Source: Thamnaconus septentrionalis
Lineage: Eukaryota; Chordata; Actinopteri; Tetraodontiformes; Monacanthidae
Direction: 5' to 3'
DNA length: 64,000 nt
Assembly (NCBI GenBank): GCA_009823395.1
Contig: CM020514.1
Location: forward strand, 7,090,466 to 7,154,465
Under the pieces are notes generated by a model. It had not been told where the DNA came from. It ran no database searches and worked only from the letters and a program-made list of their open reading frames with translations. Both the position numbers and the translations under genes were made by a program. Within the stretch, counting starts at the first letter, position 1; each line of letters starts with the position of its first letter. Of this stretch, positions 24,801 through 37,858 are shown in pieces.

Positions 24801-27800
24801 AAATCAGGAGCACACAAAAGCCAACACTTTATGTTCACTCTGCATTTTTATTGGGACGTTTGAGCCAGAATGTCCTCTTTATCTGTTCCCGTATTCAAAC
24901 CGTGTGTTTCAATCGGTTTTGTTCTGATTTTCTTTCCCGTGGTTTTTGAATTTTTAACCTTAACTCAGCTTTTAAAGTCGGCGGTGCAAAGCGTCATGGT
25001 TTTTATTTTTATTTTTATTTTTTTTTGGATGACATGAACGTTCTGGAATAATTAAGACTGACGACACATCCAACCCATCTCCAAGAGGATCTCGACACTC
25101 TAAGTAATCGGTTTCCTCAAACTGAACCCAGGATGATGTAAATATTTACCCACCGGGAGAGCAAACGCTGAGGCTGTTAAACACACAGCCCGAGATGTTT
25201 TCGCTCAGAGAGCCAGGAAGGAGATATTGGCTGTAATTGCCGGCAATGATGTTTTTTTTTTTTTTTTTTTTTTTACCACCGTGTAAATCTTTTGTGAGCT
25301 CTCCCCTTCACAGGCTGTTCTTATAAAGAAAATATAAAGCAAAAACTGAGGCAGAGCCGAGCCGAGCGACTCAATTATTTCCAGGTGTAAAAGGAATGCA
25401 GCGCAAACTCAAACTGCCAACTCCGGTTTACAGGAGGCACGTAACGAGGTCCGTAAATTGGCTGGCAGAGTGCGTGACTATAGGGCCGAAGTTGCTGAAG
25501 TGCTTATTTATGTTTTTCGATAGCAGGTGTGAGTTGACAGGGGAATTCTTCTAAAGGAAAAAAAAATAAAAAAATAAAAACAAGGCTCCTAATAAAGTCC
25601 TGGCCCGAGTAAAGTCGAAGAATTTACCTGCTGAAAGAGAGAATCTGAATTTATTCACTTGTTTTGAGCGTCCGGAGGGCGTTGTGACGGCGGCTCCTTC
25701 AACGTTTTCTTTTAAAAATTGGAAAAAAAATAAAAATTCTAGTCAACTAAGGACCTTTTATAGAACGGCTGCGCTCGATCGCGAATGTTACGATAAGAAG
25801 GTCTTATTATTTTAACAAGTGATTGTGGTGTTTTGTTCAATTTTATTATTTTTACCGCAAAACACATTACAAAGAGACTGGCCAAAAACAAGATAACTAC
25901 AGTAAAATTAGCAAACATCATCCCCAGAATAACAGCGCGGTCCACATTAAGGCCCGTCGCGCCTGAAAACTGTCGTTCCTGCAGCTGAATCTGATCCAGG
26001 TTTGTGACGGAAACGGAAGGTTTTTGTCTGCTAAAATGTGCGAGTGGAGGCTCAAAGGCCTGACTGACTTTGAATCAGCCTCTACGGCAGGGGTCACCAA
26101 CGTGGTGCCCGCGGGCACCAAGGTAGCCCCCAAGGACCTCATGAGTAGCCCGCAGACCCGTTCGGAAAAATTGCACAGCTTGTTGAGCTAAAATTCAATT
26201 TTATCCAACCTTGTTAAGTCATTTTTGATAATTATTGAGAACTCACGAGCTTGAGAAGTGTCTTCACATAGAAGACTAGCTGGTAGCCCTTCATACGGCT
26301 CAGGACCCATGAAGTAGCTCTCAGTGCCACAAAAAGTTGGTGACCCCTGGTCTACGGGGTCGTACACTCGTACCCGCTGACAGAATACCGGAGCGATCAA
26401 TGACTGTGTGGAATCTTATCACGGGTATGTAGGTGACGTTTGGATTCTCCCCGTGGCTCGGAATGTGGCCAATCGGCGCTAAGGGAAAGCGGAGCCGGGA
26501 CAAAGGGCCTGGGCACCTCAACACCCCCCCCCCGAGATATCTGCGCCAGATTTAATCCCTGGTGTCGAAAATTGAATTGTGCTTTCGCAGAAAGTAGCAA
26601 TTAAATCATGAGGAGAGCCGCCCAGGAACAAAGCACTCAGGCGAATTGGACGGCCGTCTCTCCGCCACCGCTTCCACGCGCGTCTCAAGATTTGCAAAAG
26701 CAGCCCTCGTGATTGGACGAGAGCGGCTCCTTTCCTCCCCATTTGCCGTCTAAGGAGGAATAACGGTGAAAGCGCTGCTGGATAATTACGCCAGTCTGGG
26801 GTGGAGGGAAGGAGAAGAGAAAAAAAACAAAAAGAAAATAGCAAGGCTTTTGTGAAATAGCTTTTCCTTGTGTCTGTTGCCATAGGAACGGGGGCTGGAC
26901 GCCGTGGTCGTCATGGGGACAGTGCAGCACGACGTGCGGCACGGGCTTCGAGCTACGTCAGCGGTCCTGTAACAACCCGTCGCCTCGGCACGGCGGCCGA
27001 GTGTGTGTGGGGCCGAGCCGGGATGAAAGGTAAAAGAAAAAAGAAAAAGATAAATCTAATTTGTTCATTACATTGATGCCATTATTTTCTAACTTTCAGA
27101 GTGAAATGAGGCTGAAGGTCTCATATTCAAAATTAAACTGAACTTTATGAAGGTGAATTAACGGAAAGGCCACACTAGTGATGTCGGTAGATAATCAAAC
27201 GACCCAACTTTATATTAATAGGCTGTAATATTCAAAAGATGACTTGTTTCTAAAGCGTACAAGTTCCCAGGTTGTCTTATTTTAGAGATATATTTTACCT
27301 TTCCATCATTGATCCATATGTGTCTATTGAAGTTGTTATTGAGACCAGTAAGGTTTTCATCTCTTCTCGGTAAAAAAAAAAAAAAAAAGAGAGAGAGCGA
27401 GAGAAAGAGGACATCAGCCCCAACATTGTCACTTGTGAAATCACAAGTACGACTAAATGTGTTTCCATCTAAAGACTCATGAAAAAAGAAGAAAAGAAAC
27501 ATTTTCCCAGTTGCCCTTATTGCCTACACTAAAACGTGCATGAAAATAGAGAGAAGGAAGCCAAACCTAGCTTGTGCTAAACATGTGGTTCTGGATTTAA
27601 GAGCTTTGTGATGTCACAAGGGGCATTGGTACTAAAAAAAAAAAACCACCAGCTAGGTTTTGGCTCCGCCCTCTGAGACCGCCTTGCTTTTGCATGTTTC
27701 CAAGCATCAATTCTAGCAAGAAGTTAAGACTCAGTATTTTAGCTGGAGACTGGAAACAAAGGGCGCTTAAACTTCGAACCAAATATCTAAAAGTGGATAT

Positions 27801-29277
27801 GACACAGAGGCTTTCAGAGTAGCTTTCGCATTCAAGGGGGCGACATTCATTGCAATTTTATTCATTGCATCAATTGTCGTCTGCAGGTTCTGCAACGAGG
27901 GGAAGTCCTGCCCTCAGCCCATCTTCTGGTCTCCCTGGGGCTCCTGGACCAAGTGCAGCACCGAGTGCGGAGGAGGCGTCCACTCCAGGGTCCGCACGTG
28001 TGAGAACGGCAACAGTTGTCCAGGATGCGCGCTGGTAAGAACCACACACAAATGCAAACACACACGGTACAGAGACAAAGCAAATGCACCTAAGAATCAT
28101 CTGTAATCCTCTGTAACAGAGCTTATGGGGCTTGAAAGCAGATTTATTTGCGCACATCCCCGGAGAGCTGCTGCTGTTCAGTCGCTTTGTCTAATAAATC
28201 ACTCTGATGAATTGAACGACTTGACTGATGATTTAAGATTTATTTTCATGCAGGAGTACAAGGCCTGTAATCTGGAGGCGTGTCCAGAGGTGAAGAGAAA
28301 CACCCCCTGGACCCCCTGGATGCCCGTCAACGTGACTCAGGGCGGCGCCCGCCAGGAGCAGCGGATGCGCTACATGTGCCGCGCGCACCTGGCCGACCCG
28401 CACGAGCTGCAGATCGGACGCAGGAAGGTGGAGACGCGCTACTGCCCCAACGACGGGACGGCGGCCTGCGAGACGGACAGTGAGTCGAAAAAAAAACGGT
28501 TGTGGCGGGCGTCACCTAGGGAGTGAAACATCAGGTGGAGGAGATGAAAAAAATACTCCTCTTCATTAGAATTTAAATATGGCCGCTCGGTAAAAGCCCG
28601 ACTCTCGCTCTGAGACTCTGCTGACGACAACTCCATTCTTCTCCCTCGCCGGGTTGTTGTCATTATTATTATTGCTCATGAATTCTGTTGATGCATGCCT
28701 CATTTTTTATTTTAATGCATTTATTCATTCCGCAAAAAAATAAGGAAAACCTCTTCGGGGTGACGCTTCGACATAAATAAGTGAAGTGCCACTTGATGAC
28801 ACAGCCAGTTTCAGTTTAATGCTTTCCCTCTGCACCCAGGAGACAGAGCAGAGGAAGTACATTTTTTATCTTTTTATTTCCCCTTGAATTAGAATTAACA
28901 GCTCAGAGTGGGATTGTGACTGCAGAAAGTGGACAACTTCACAAGATGTGATGGATTGTGGACACGGCAGAGTTGATTGTACAGTCATGTATCATCTGCA
29001 TACAGTGAGAGTTCTGCGCACTGTAAAACAAATTAAACAGCAGGTGTGTGAGATTCCATCAGGCCGGCCCGACCCCTGTTGGAGGCCTCAGCTCCCCTAC
29101 ATGCTGTTAGAGGCGAGGTCACGGCCCAACACGCACACACACTCACACACTCACACACCGACACACACCGACACAGACAGAGCTGCCGAGGTTCACAGCC
29201 CGTCGCTCCCCAATGGTGGCTTTTTCATGCACACCTCGTCTGAATCGATTACCTGTCTCCCCCTGCGTGCGTCTGTC

Positions 29278-29327
<50 letters not shown>

Positions 29328-32300
29328 GTTGCCAGTCTGACAAACAGATGTGAGAGAGACAGCAAGGTGCTGGGAGAGGCATTAGAGACACAGACGTCGT
29401 TTCAGCAGCGCAGGACAGGTGGAAAAAAAATTTTGCCCAGTGGCAAAGTCGAGGCTCCATCAAAACATCCACACGCCTCAAATCTCACCTCAGAATCTTT
29501 CAACCCTCCGACTGGCAGGCGTGTGATTCCATTTTTTTTTTTTTTTTTCCAATATTGTGTCCGTTTTTTTGAGCAGCAGCATGTGGTGACGTATCGACGA
29601 ATGTCTACAGATGTCCAGAGAACATTGCACTTAGCCCTCTGTTTACAGCCTCCCTACTGAAGGGCTTGCTGCTTGAAGTGATGCTTTGTCGGATCGCCTG
29701 CAGAAGGGGCAGAAACAAGGAGGCAGCACCTAGCCGGGCTTGTGGTCATTAGCATGTTAAAGTCATTTCCGACATCACAAAGGGCTGATTTATGTTTCTT
29801 ATCTCTTTTTTATTCTCCTGTATTCTTGTGGACCAGTTTTGAACAATCAGTTAATCCAAAAACAGTCCATATTTCTACAAAACAACACATGATAACCATG
29901 TAAAATAGCCCTTTGTTTGCAGTCTCGTATTTAAAAAAAGAAAAAAAAGAAAAAATGTAAAACTCCCTATTTTTAGCCTCCAGCTGAAACACATGCTTTG
30001 TTTTCCCTTGATATATTTGTAAGAGGACAAAAAAGAAGCGGTTTCAACATCTACCTGTGGGTGCTGCCGGTGACCTAGTGGAGGTTCAATTTCTCTGTTT
30101 TACCACATGCGCAGCAAGCATGTTGACGTACAGGATGAACCTTTCACACTTCTGGGAATCTCATTAGCAGACTAGACACGGAATTCTTACCTGCGGACAT
30201 TGTTGACGTGAATTTGCATAATTTGCCTGATCTCACCTCTAGCTTCTTTTATTTTTTTTTCCCCCCAGCGCTCGTCGCAGAGCTCCTTAAGACGCCCGTG
30301 GTCAGAGCCGCTGCGGGAACCGGCTGGTCACCGTGGGAATCCTGGTCGAGCTGCTCGCAGAGTTGCGCCAAGGGCTACCGCACCCGGCGGCGCACTTGCT
30401 CCGGACCGGAAGGGAAGAGCGCCCCCGTGGCGTGCCGCGGCTCGCCGGTGGAATACCAGGACTGCAACGTGCAGTCGTGTCCCGGTAGGTGAAGTGCGTC
30501 CGGAAGATCTGAAGCGCTTTTATGTGCTTATTTTTAATCATGAAAGTTTCTGCAAAACATCATAAATGCAGAGATACCAACACTCAAGTGGAGTGGAGAT
30601 AAAATATGACTTCATCACCGCGTTATGGGTTCATAAAGAAGGAGCAGGCGCAGTAAGACAGACGGAGACAGAAAGTTAAGGGAGGTCAGTGGCGGCAGTA
30701 AAATAGCGCTGAGTGGATCGTTAGCCTCATTAGCTAATGGTTACCAATCGTCCGCAGCGGAGTGCTTGGTGTCCTCGGACGCAAAATGGAATCACCTTAC
30801 TTTAAACCCCTCGTCGAACCGTAATCAGCCGACCGGGGACCCTGATGACCACAGTCGGACAGTCAGTGCAAATTAGACCAAGCCGAGGGCAAGGATACAC
30901 ACAGACACGCGTGAACACACACACACACACACACACATACACATGCTAATATCCACAGAATATTTGGCAGCAGAAAAACACCCTGAACTCCTTCAGAACT
31001 TTGCTTTGAATATTTATGATGCTGCACCTTATGAATTATAAGTGAATGCTGCAAAGCTTGATGGCACACCTGCAGTAAAAGCAAATGCTGGTCGTTGTTG
31101 GTATTCGCCGGACGTCACCTGTGGTCGACTTCGGAGCTGACGCGCGGAACCCGGGGAAAATCGAGATCCGGCCTTGCGTACTACCCAGTTGGGAGCTGGA
31201 AGTGGTGTTTTGGCTGGTCAAGGCAAGTGGGAGTCCGGTCAGCATGTCAAAGCAGGTCAAGTGAAATTGACATTTGAGGCTTATCAAGTCAAGACTGACC
31301 TGATGCCAACTGAACCTGGCCTCCCCGGGATGTTCATTCAGGTTAAGGGCATAGTTTTCTCAGAATTGATTATGCGGCCATTTACTGCTCACTGCATCGT
31401 CGACGACGGTGAAGAAAAAAATACAAATTGTGTACAGAACAACAGGTTATGCAAACTAACCTGCAATAGCCTGCATTGACATGAGCTGACATGAACTTCA
31501 CTACTCGTTAGGAGATCGATGTGGCTCAAAAGGCATTCGACAACACCGGACACTATAAGTGGAGTAGAATAGAATAGAATAGCTCTGTGTATAGACATCA
31601 CACCCATCAGAAAAATGGTGCAATTTCAACTTTAAGCAAATTGTCCCTTTATGTCTGTCAAGTTTGTTGATGTGTGTGGGGTTTTTTTGTTTTTTGTTTT
31701 TTAAATTAAAGCAAAAAACCAGGATGTTGACATTCGCTGACAGCCTGTAGAGAAATTGCTCTGTCGCCGACTGTCACCCGGCCTGTCTGGGCCTGATAAA
31801 AGGACACTGGCCAAAGTAAAGGTGAAAATGAGTCATCCTGCAAGCATCCCCGGATGGTGTGAACCTTTGAAGAATTGCAATTCCGCTCGCTGTCTCCACT
31901 GTCATTGTTTTTGCTGAATTTGTGTGTCGCTTAAACTCGACAATTTCTCCCTAGGAAATTCAGTCCGTCTAATCCACATTAGCGCCTCCGGTGCTTGCCG
32001 TCGGCCATGCGGACGGACCGAGCTGAGGCATTTTCAGCCCTCTGAGCCCCCCAAAAAAAAAACACAAGAGCCGCGTCAGTAAGGGAGCCGCTGGGTCATT
32101 CAGTTAATTCAGACACTCAGCCAGGTAAACATTGGCGGCGTCGGCGGCCTGTGACAGCTAGTCGCAGTTAAGTGGCCACAGGCTGCCTCACTGCTCTAAT
32201 CCACTCAGCTGATGAACTTCTTGCGACCTTGCGAGATGAACCAGGAGGCAACGAACGCATGGAAGGATTAATTCAACGCAACAATTAATGAGTTGAAAAC

Positions 32301-35300
32301 GTGACGCAGGAGTTGATCAGATGGTGTTCCAAAGCATTAAGTATTGCCTTTATTTCTTTTTTTTTTTTTATCAGCACTGCTGGAAATGATTAGCATTGAA
32401 TGCACTGTGAGATAAGATCACGCATAAATATGTATTTGTTCGAGGGTGTGTATTTAATGGATGTAGTTTGATTTTGTTTTTTTGTGGTTGCGAGTCTCGG
32501 AATACACCAGCGTTGTAATGGAACTGTTAGAAATGCATTCGGCAGAAGCATTTAAAAAGCCGTAAAGAAAAGGGGCACACTTTAAAAGAGAAGGCAATAA
32601 GAAATAGAGCTGCGGCCCATATAGTCTCAATTTTGAGATCTGTATTTTTCACTCGAGACTTCAGTCGGGCGGCCTTGCGGGATTACTTACCCCAGAAAAT
32701 GATAGTAGATGTAGCCCTCTGTTTACAGCCTCCTGCTACAACATTGGGTCGAAGATAAGACCGATGCTTTTGCCAGTGCTTACACATGATTGGATGGGCA
32801 AAAAATATGCATGTATGCATGAAGACACATCATTCACAACAGTAGGTTGACGGGTTAAGTGCAAATGAGGTGCTGGGCGGATAACATATCACACTGTATA
32901 TTTGGGCTGCATCCAGCCGTGTGACGTGCTGCCTCGTGTGTTGAAGGTCTAGACAACAGTAAAAGCGACGGCCCCCCCCCCCCTCCGGTTAGTGCAGCAG
33001 ATCAGCTGCAGGAATTAAACATGTTTTAAATGCAGCCTTGGGTGGTGATGCATGGTGCAACTGGCCTCTGGAGGAAGGAGAGGACGCCACAGTGTCCTAC
33101 TGAAGCTGCTCAGTGCCATGATGGACACGCCCAGTTGGTGTCCACCGTAGTTTGATTCCCAAACTACATCTGAGAAAAGCAGAAAATTAAGTTTAGATGA
33201 GACACGATTTAATGCGAACGCACTCGTTTTCTGAGAAGAACTGGCACGTACTCAGCCAAGGGAGGGGGGGGGTTGGTAAGAACAAGGCAATCGCGGGGTA
33301 ATATTGACATAATCAGCAAAGCAAACTCAAATTAAACTGTTGTTCGCATCAGAACGTCACGTTTTTCCCGACGGCCGTCGCATACTAAGCCGCCCGCGGT
33401 CTTGTGTCTCCTGCTGGTCGACGCCACGCGTCCACGTGCCCCCCTGCTGGGGCGCCGTGCAGGCGACCAAAGTTATATAGATCCCAAGGGTGACGTTTTC
33501 CATTTCACGCGCCAATCCGTTCTATTAAGGAGGTTTTCCAAGAAAAAAAAAATCACCTTTCGATGCCAAAACCACGATGCTTTCGTCGCTAACGTCCTCC
33601 TCATTGTTGTTTTTTTTTTTTGTTTGTTTGTGCGTCGCAGTGAAAGGCGCCTGGTCCTGCTGGTCGTCGTGGTCTCAGTGCTCGGTGGGCTGCGGCGGCG
33701 GCCACTACCAGCGCACGCGCACCTGCACCAGCCCCGCGCCGGCCAACGCCGGGGACATCTGCATGGGACTCCACACGGAGGAGGCCCTGTGCAACACTCA
33801 CACCTGTGACGGTAAGGAAGCTCCAGCACCCCACCCCCCCCCACCCCCCCACCCCCTCCACCCCCCCTCCCGTTTTTTTTTTTTTTTTTTATTTGTTTTG
33901 TTTTTTAAATTCATGTCACAACCGACGCCCGCCTGGGTTCAGTCATCACACCTCCGGGTGGGCGGGCAGTCATCTCCCCTCGCTGTTTAAATTACCTGTC
34001 GCCCCGTCATCGCCCCGCACCCACACCCGCCGCCGCCCGCCGCCGCTGTCATCTCCTCCCGATGAACAAGATGGATCGCGGCGGCGGGAGAACAGAATTG
34101 CGCTGAACAAACAAGCTGTTACTGCATCGTTTCCTGCTGGGCCCTGAACGCTGTGTCAAGCCTCTCCCCGAACCCCCGCTAGGATTTGGATAAAGATGCA
34201 CAAAGGTGTTGTTGCGGTGAACAAAATAAGGGCTTCTTCCGTCTGGTGTTTGGACTGTAATTTTTTTTTTGCCATGCCATTATTCATGTATTCATGTCAT
34301 CCCGTCAGCAGTGTTTTGTGTAAAAATGTCAGGCGCTGGGGGACGGAAGTGAACGTCCTCGGCAATGTATGCAGGAAGTCTTAAAGCGGCAGATTCGAAA
34401 GAGGTTTTTAAATCTACTGGTCACACGAATTCCCCCCACTGTCAGTGCATTGTTTTTGCAGCATGTATACAATATGCAGGGGATCTCAAGCTTCCCACGC
34501 TACGATAGCAACACGGGTTTCCCATTGGTTTTTCATGAGGGCTCCCCATGTTTGATTTATTCCTATCATTATTATTCTTTTGCTACTTCAGGCGCTTAAA
34601 TATTGCACCACAGCTTAGTGTGGTTATAACTTGAGGCCGGTGCTTCCCTGAACTTACTTGTTAGTCCAGCTGCGTGCTGCTAATAGCAGCCAGGAGAATC
34701 ATAAGAAACCAAAATAATCAGGCTGCCAGTCGGTCGTTTTTAGTCTTTTTGCAACCAACTTTGGCGTACCCTACTGGCCAACTGATATATTGCAGGTTTT
34801 TGGTACCGCGTTAGCCTCCTCTATTGAAACAGGAAACCATGTCCACCATTTTAAACAGTCTACAGGCCACACCACAAGCCAGCCATTGGCTCTCAGTGGT
34901 CATTGATGTGCAAAAATCGCCATTATTGCAGAAGACGGCAGGGATCATTTTGAAAAATCCGCTCCTATTTGCTGCTCGGCTTTATTTTGCTTATTTACAC
35001 ACCTACAGTCTTCATGTGCGTTAGCTTCAGGGACAAAAAAATCCTTGCGCAGACTTCAGATAGTAATTCTCAACAGGTTTGTCAGACTTAATCGTGCGTG
35101 AAATGCCGGTTATATTTTTGTAATTACGCGCCATTTTGCCCCACTCGCCCGCTCACTTCAGGCGTCAGCCACCCGTGACTTTGCTTCGCGCCGCGCTCAC
35201 GCACGCACGCAAGCACGCACGGCCGCGGCGCGCAAATTGACAAAGAGAGAGAGAGAGAGAGAGAGAACGCCGTGGCCGAGGCGTCGTAAATCCAACGCCG

Positions 35301-37822
35301 TTTGCTCGGTCGTATGAAAAAAGGCGGTTGATGCGCCTTCAGTCGCAGGTGGCGTCTGGTGATGAGATGTACAACAAGGCCCTTCGCGCCGTCCCTCATC
35401 CCATCTACCGCCAGCACGCTGAAATATTCATCAGCGGTTTCACTCGACGGCCGAGGTTTAGCCTTCCTCACGGTGATGTTCACGATTTTTGTTTCGTTTT
35501 GCTTTTTTTTTTTCTAAATCACTGATCATTGCTGTAAGCGAGCAGGTGAGACAGCCTCTGCCTGAATTTAACAGCAGCTTCCATGCTAAGGTCACGCGTC
35601 AAACCCATTAGCACAGCCTTGTTTTCAATCTCGGACCAAAGCTTTGGCTGTGTTTTTCATGGAAGCAGTTCTATAAATCTCCCGGACGCAGTGTATTTAG
35701 CCCTCTGTTTGCAGCCTCCCCTCCCGATTTTTTTTTCCTCCTGCTAAAACTGATGCTTTGTTGGACCCTCTACCCAAAAAAATCAAGGTGCTGTCTAAGG
35801 GCAGATTTAACACCAGGCCTGGCTGGCCTTTTTTTTTTTTTTTTTTTTCGCAAAATCAAAAGAATGAAAAGATGAAAGAAAACAGGATAGGTTTTCACAA
35901 CGTTTAACTCTCACCTCAGGCTTCATTCTGTTCACTCTGAATGAAAGGACTCACTCGCGAATGAAGTCGAACAGCTTATTGTCCCGTCGTGTCCGCTCTC
36001 TTCGCCGAGCCGCTTATCAGCCTCGCTCATCAAGCGAGCGCCGCCCTGTTGCCCCGATCAGCCGCCTCCCGGCGACCTTTGCTGCCCCGATCCGTCTCCC
36101 CGTCTCGCCCGCCTATTGACAAGTACAAGATCAGTCATCGGCGGGGGTCCGGCCGCCTTGCATTCGTAATCGGATGGCGGCGGTTGTCGGCCTCAGGATT
36201 ATTTGTCGCCCCCTCCGCCCCACCATCATATCTCCCTCCCCGTCCTCCCCCTCCTCCCCCTCATCCCCGTCGCTGCTTATTTGATGAAAGTCTCGGCCCG
36301 GTAATAGAGGACAGCGGGAAGGAGCGGCGGGGCGGAATACTAACCAGAGCCCCGGGGCCCCCTGGCGGCACTTCCTCCCCGACTCACCGGCGCAATCTCG
36401 CAGGCTGTCCAGGTGACAGAAATAAATGGGAATGGATGAAGCAATTAAAAAATAGGATGCGGTGATGGATGGTTATTAAACATGTTTTGGCTTGAGCTCG
36501 GCCCGTGAGCGCTTGCGTGTGTGCTTCTGTGCTCGTGTGTGTGTGTGTGTGCGTCTAGACGTTTGCGTGGCAAGATGGGAGCAGATGGCGGCGCCGCAGC
36601 AGACTGTCGGCGAGCGCCGCGCTGATGGGGAAGGTAAAAAAAAGAGAGAGAGAGAGAGAGAGACGCCTGTCCAGAGGACATCGACTCGCTTTTTCTCGCT
36701 GCCAAAAAGCTGCACACTCGAGAGCTCGCTTGAATAACACACTGGCTTTTTTCACCGGCCTTTCACCGCGGCGGCAGCAGCCGGGGCTCCGTCCACTCTA
36801 GTGCTCTTGAACGCCGGGCGGAAGAGTGCAGGGGGGTGCACGCGCGGTTCAAAGCTTGGGGCTGACGGTGGAGGGACTTTTGTGTTCCCCTCTTAGGCCT
36901 TTTTTTTTTTTTTTTTTTTTTTTTTTGTCAAACGCCCAGCCGCCCGCTGCGGCGGGGAAACGGCTCAAGGGACAAACATCTCGGCTATGCACTAAACAAA
37001 CTCTCCAAGGATTTCAGTCTCGCAGTCCTGTTTACATCACAAACACTGCTTTTTTTTCCTGGTCTGTCTGGTTGCCTGGTTGGGTGGCGACGGCTTGGGT
37101 GGGCGCGTTTTCGGCTCGCTGGCCGCCTTTTCTAGCTTTTGATGTGGTGTTGCTGTTTGTCCGGGAATCCCATTGATTGCTCTTTCTCTCTGCGTTTAGG
37201 TGGCTGGATGGCTTGGTCGCTGTGGTCGGCCTGCGATGATTCAGGCTTGCAGATGAGGAGTCGGGTGTGTGGTGCTCAGGGTAACACCCCGTGTGTGGGG
37301 AACGGCACTCAGCGCAGAGACTGCAATGAAATACCCGGTGAGTCGGTCAGCTGTTGGACACACATGTTGGATTTTGGGGTTGTTTCCCCTTCAGTGGGAT
37401 GTCTTTTTGCCACGATGAAGCCCTGATTAACCCTGAAATACAATGCACACGCCTTGGTTTGGCTGGGTTGATTTATGTGAAAACTAGCTTGAGGACTACA
37501 ATTTTGATTCTTGAAGGATTTTCTCATTTTAGACTTAACTTTGTGCAGATTTTGGCAGCCTATATTAAAGATAGTGTGCAGTGTACAGCTTTCAAATGTG
37601 CCTAAGGGACAACAATAGCAAGACATTTCAATCTGAGACAAAGAGGAAAAGTCACCTGCATGTCCTGATAAATTACTTTAAATTTTTATTTTCAATGTAT
37701 GTCTATCCACTTAGATAGATAGATAGATAGATAGATCTAGCTAGCTAGCTTGATAGCTAGAAAAATAGCTAGATAGATCTAGCTAGCTATCTAGCTAGCT
37801 ATCTGCCCATCTACCTAGCTAC

Positions 37823-37858
<36 letters not shown>

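Larger units (their letters stand above)
28480..30268 (+). other. sema5b: Intron (1,789 bp)
   Basis: Contains a (GT)n microsatellite at 29282-29326, a dispersed repeat copy at 29631-29786 and a fragment at 29905-30000. The acceptor follows a T and C run (ttttttttccccccag). Confidence 0.9.
30485..33640 (+). other. sema5b: Intron (3,156 bp)
   Basis: Contains (CA)n at 30915-30937, a dispersed repeat fragment at about 32712-32780, (GAATA)n at about 31565-31580, and unrecognised sequence. Confidence 0.9.
33812..37199 (+). other. sema5b: Intron (3,388 bp)
   Basis: Begins with a C-rich then T-rich tract (33829-33890). Also contains (AG)n at 35244-35266, a dispersed repeat copy at 35695-35815, GC-rich stretches (35980-36400) and (AG)n at 36643-36662. 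Confidence 0.9.

Noticed and set aside
35989..36465. 158-residue proline-rich frame in a GC-rich intron stretch
   Set aside because: Low-complexity translation of GC-rich DNA, with no initiation context or homology.
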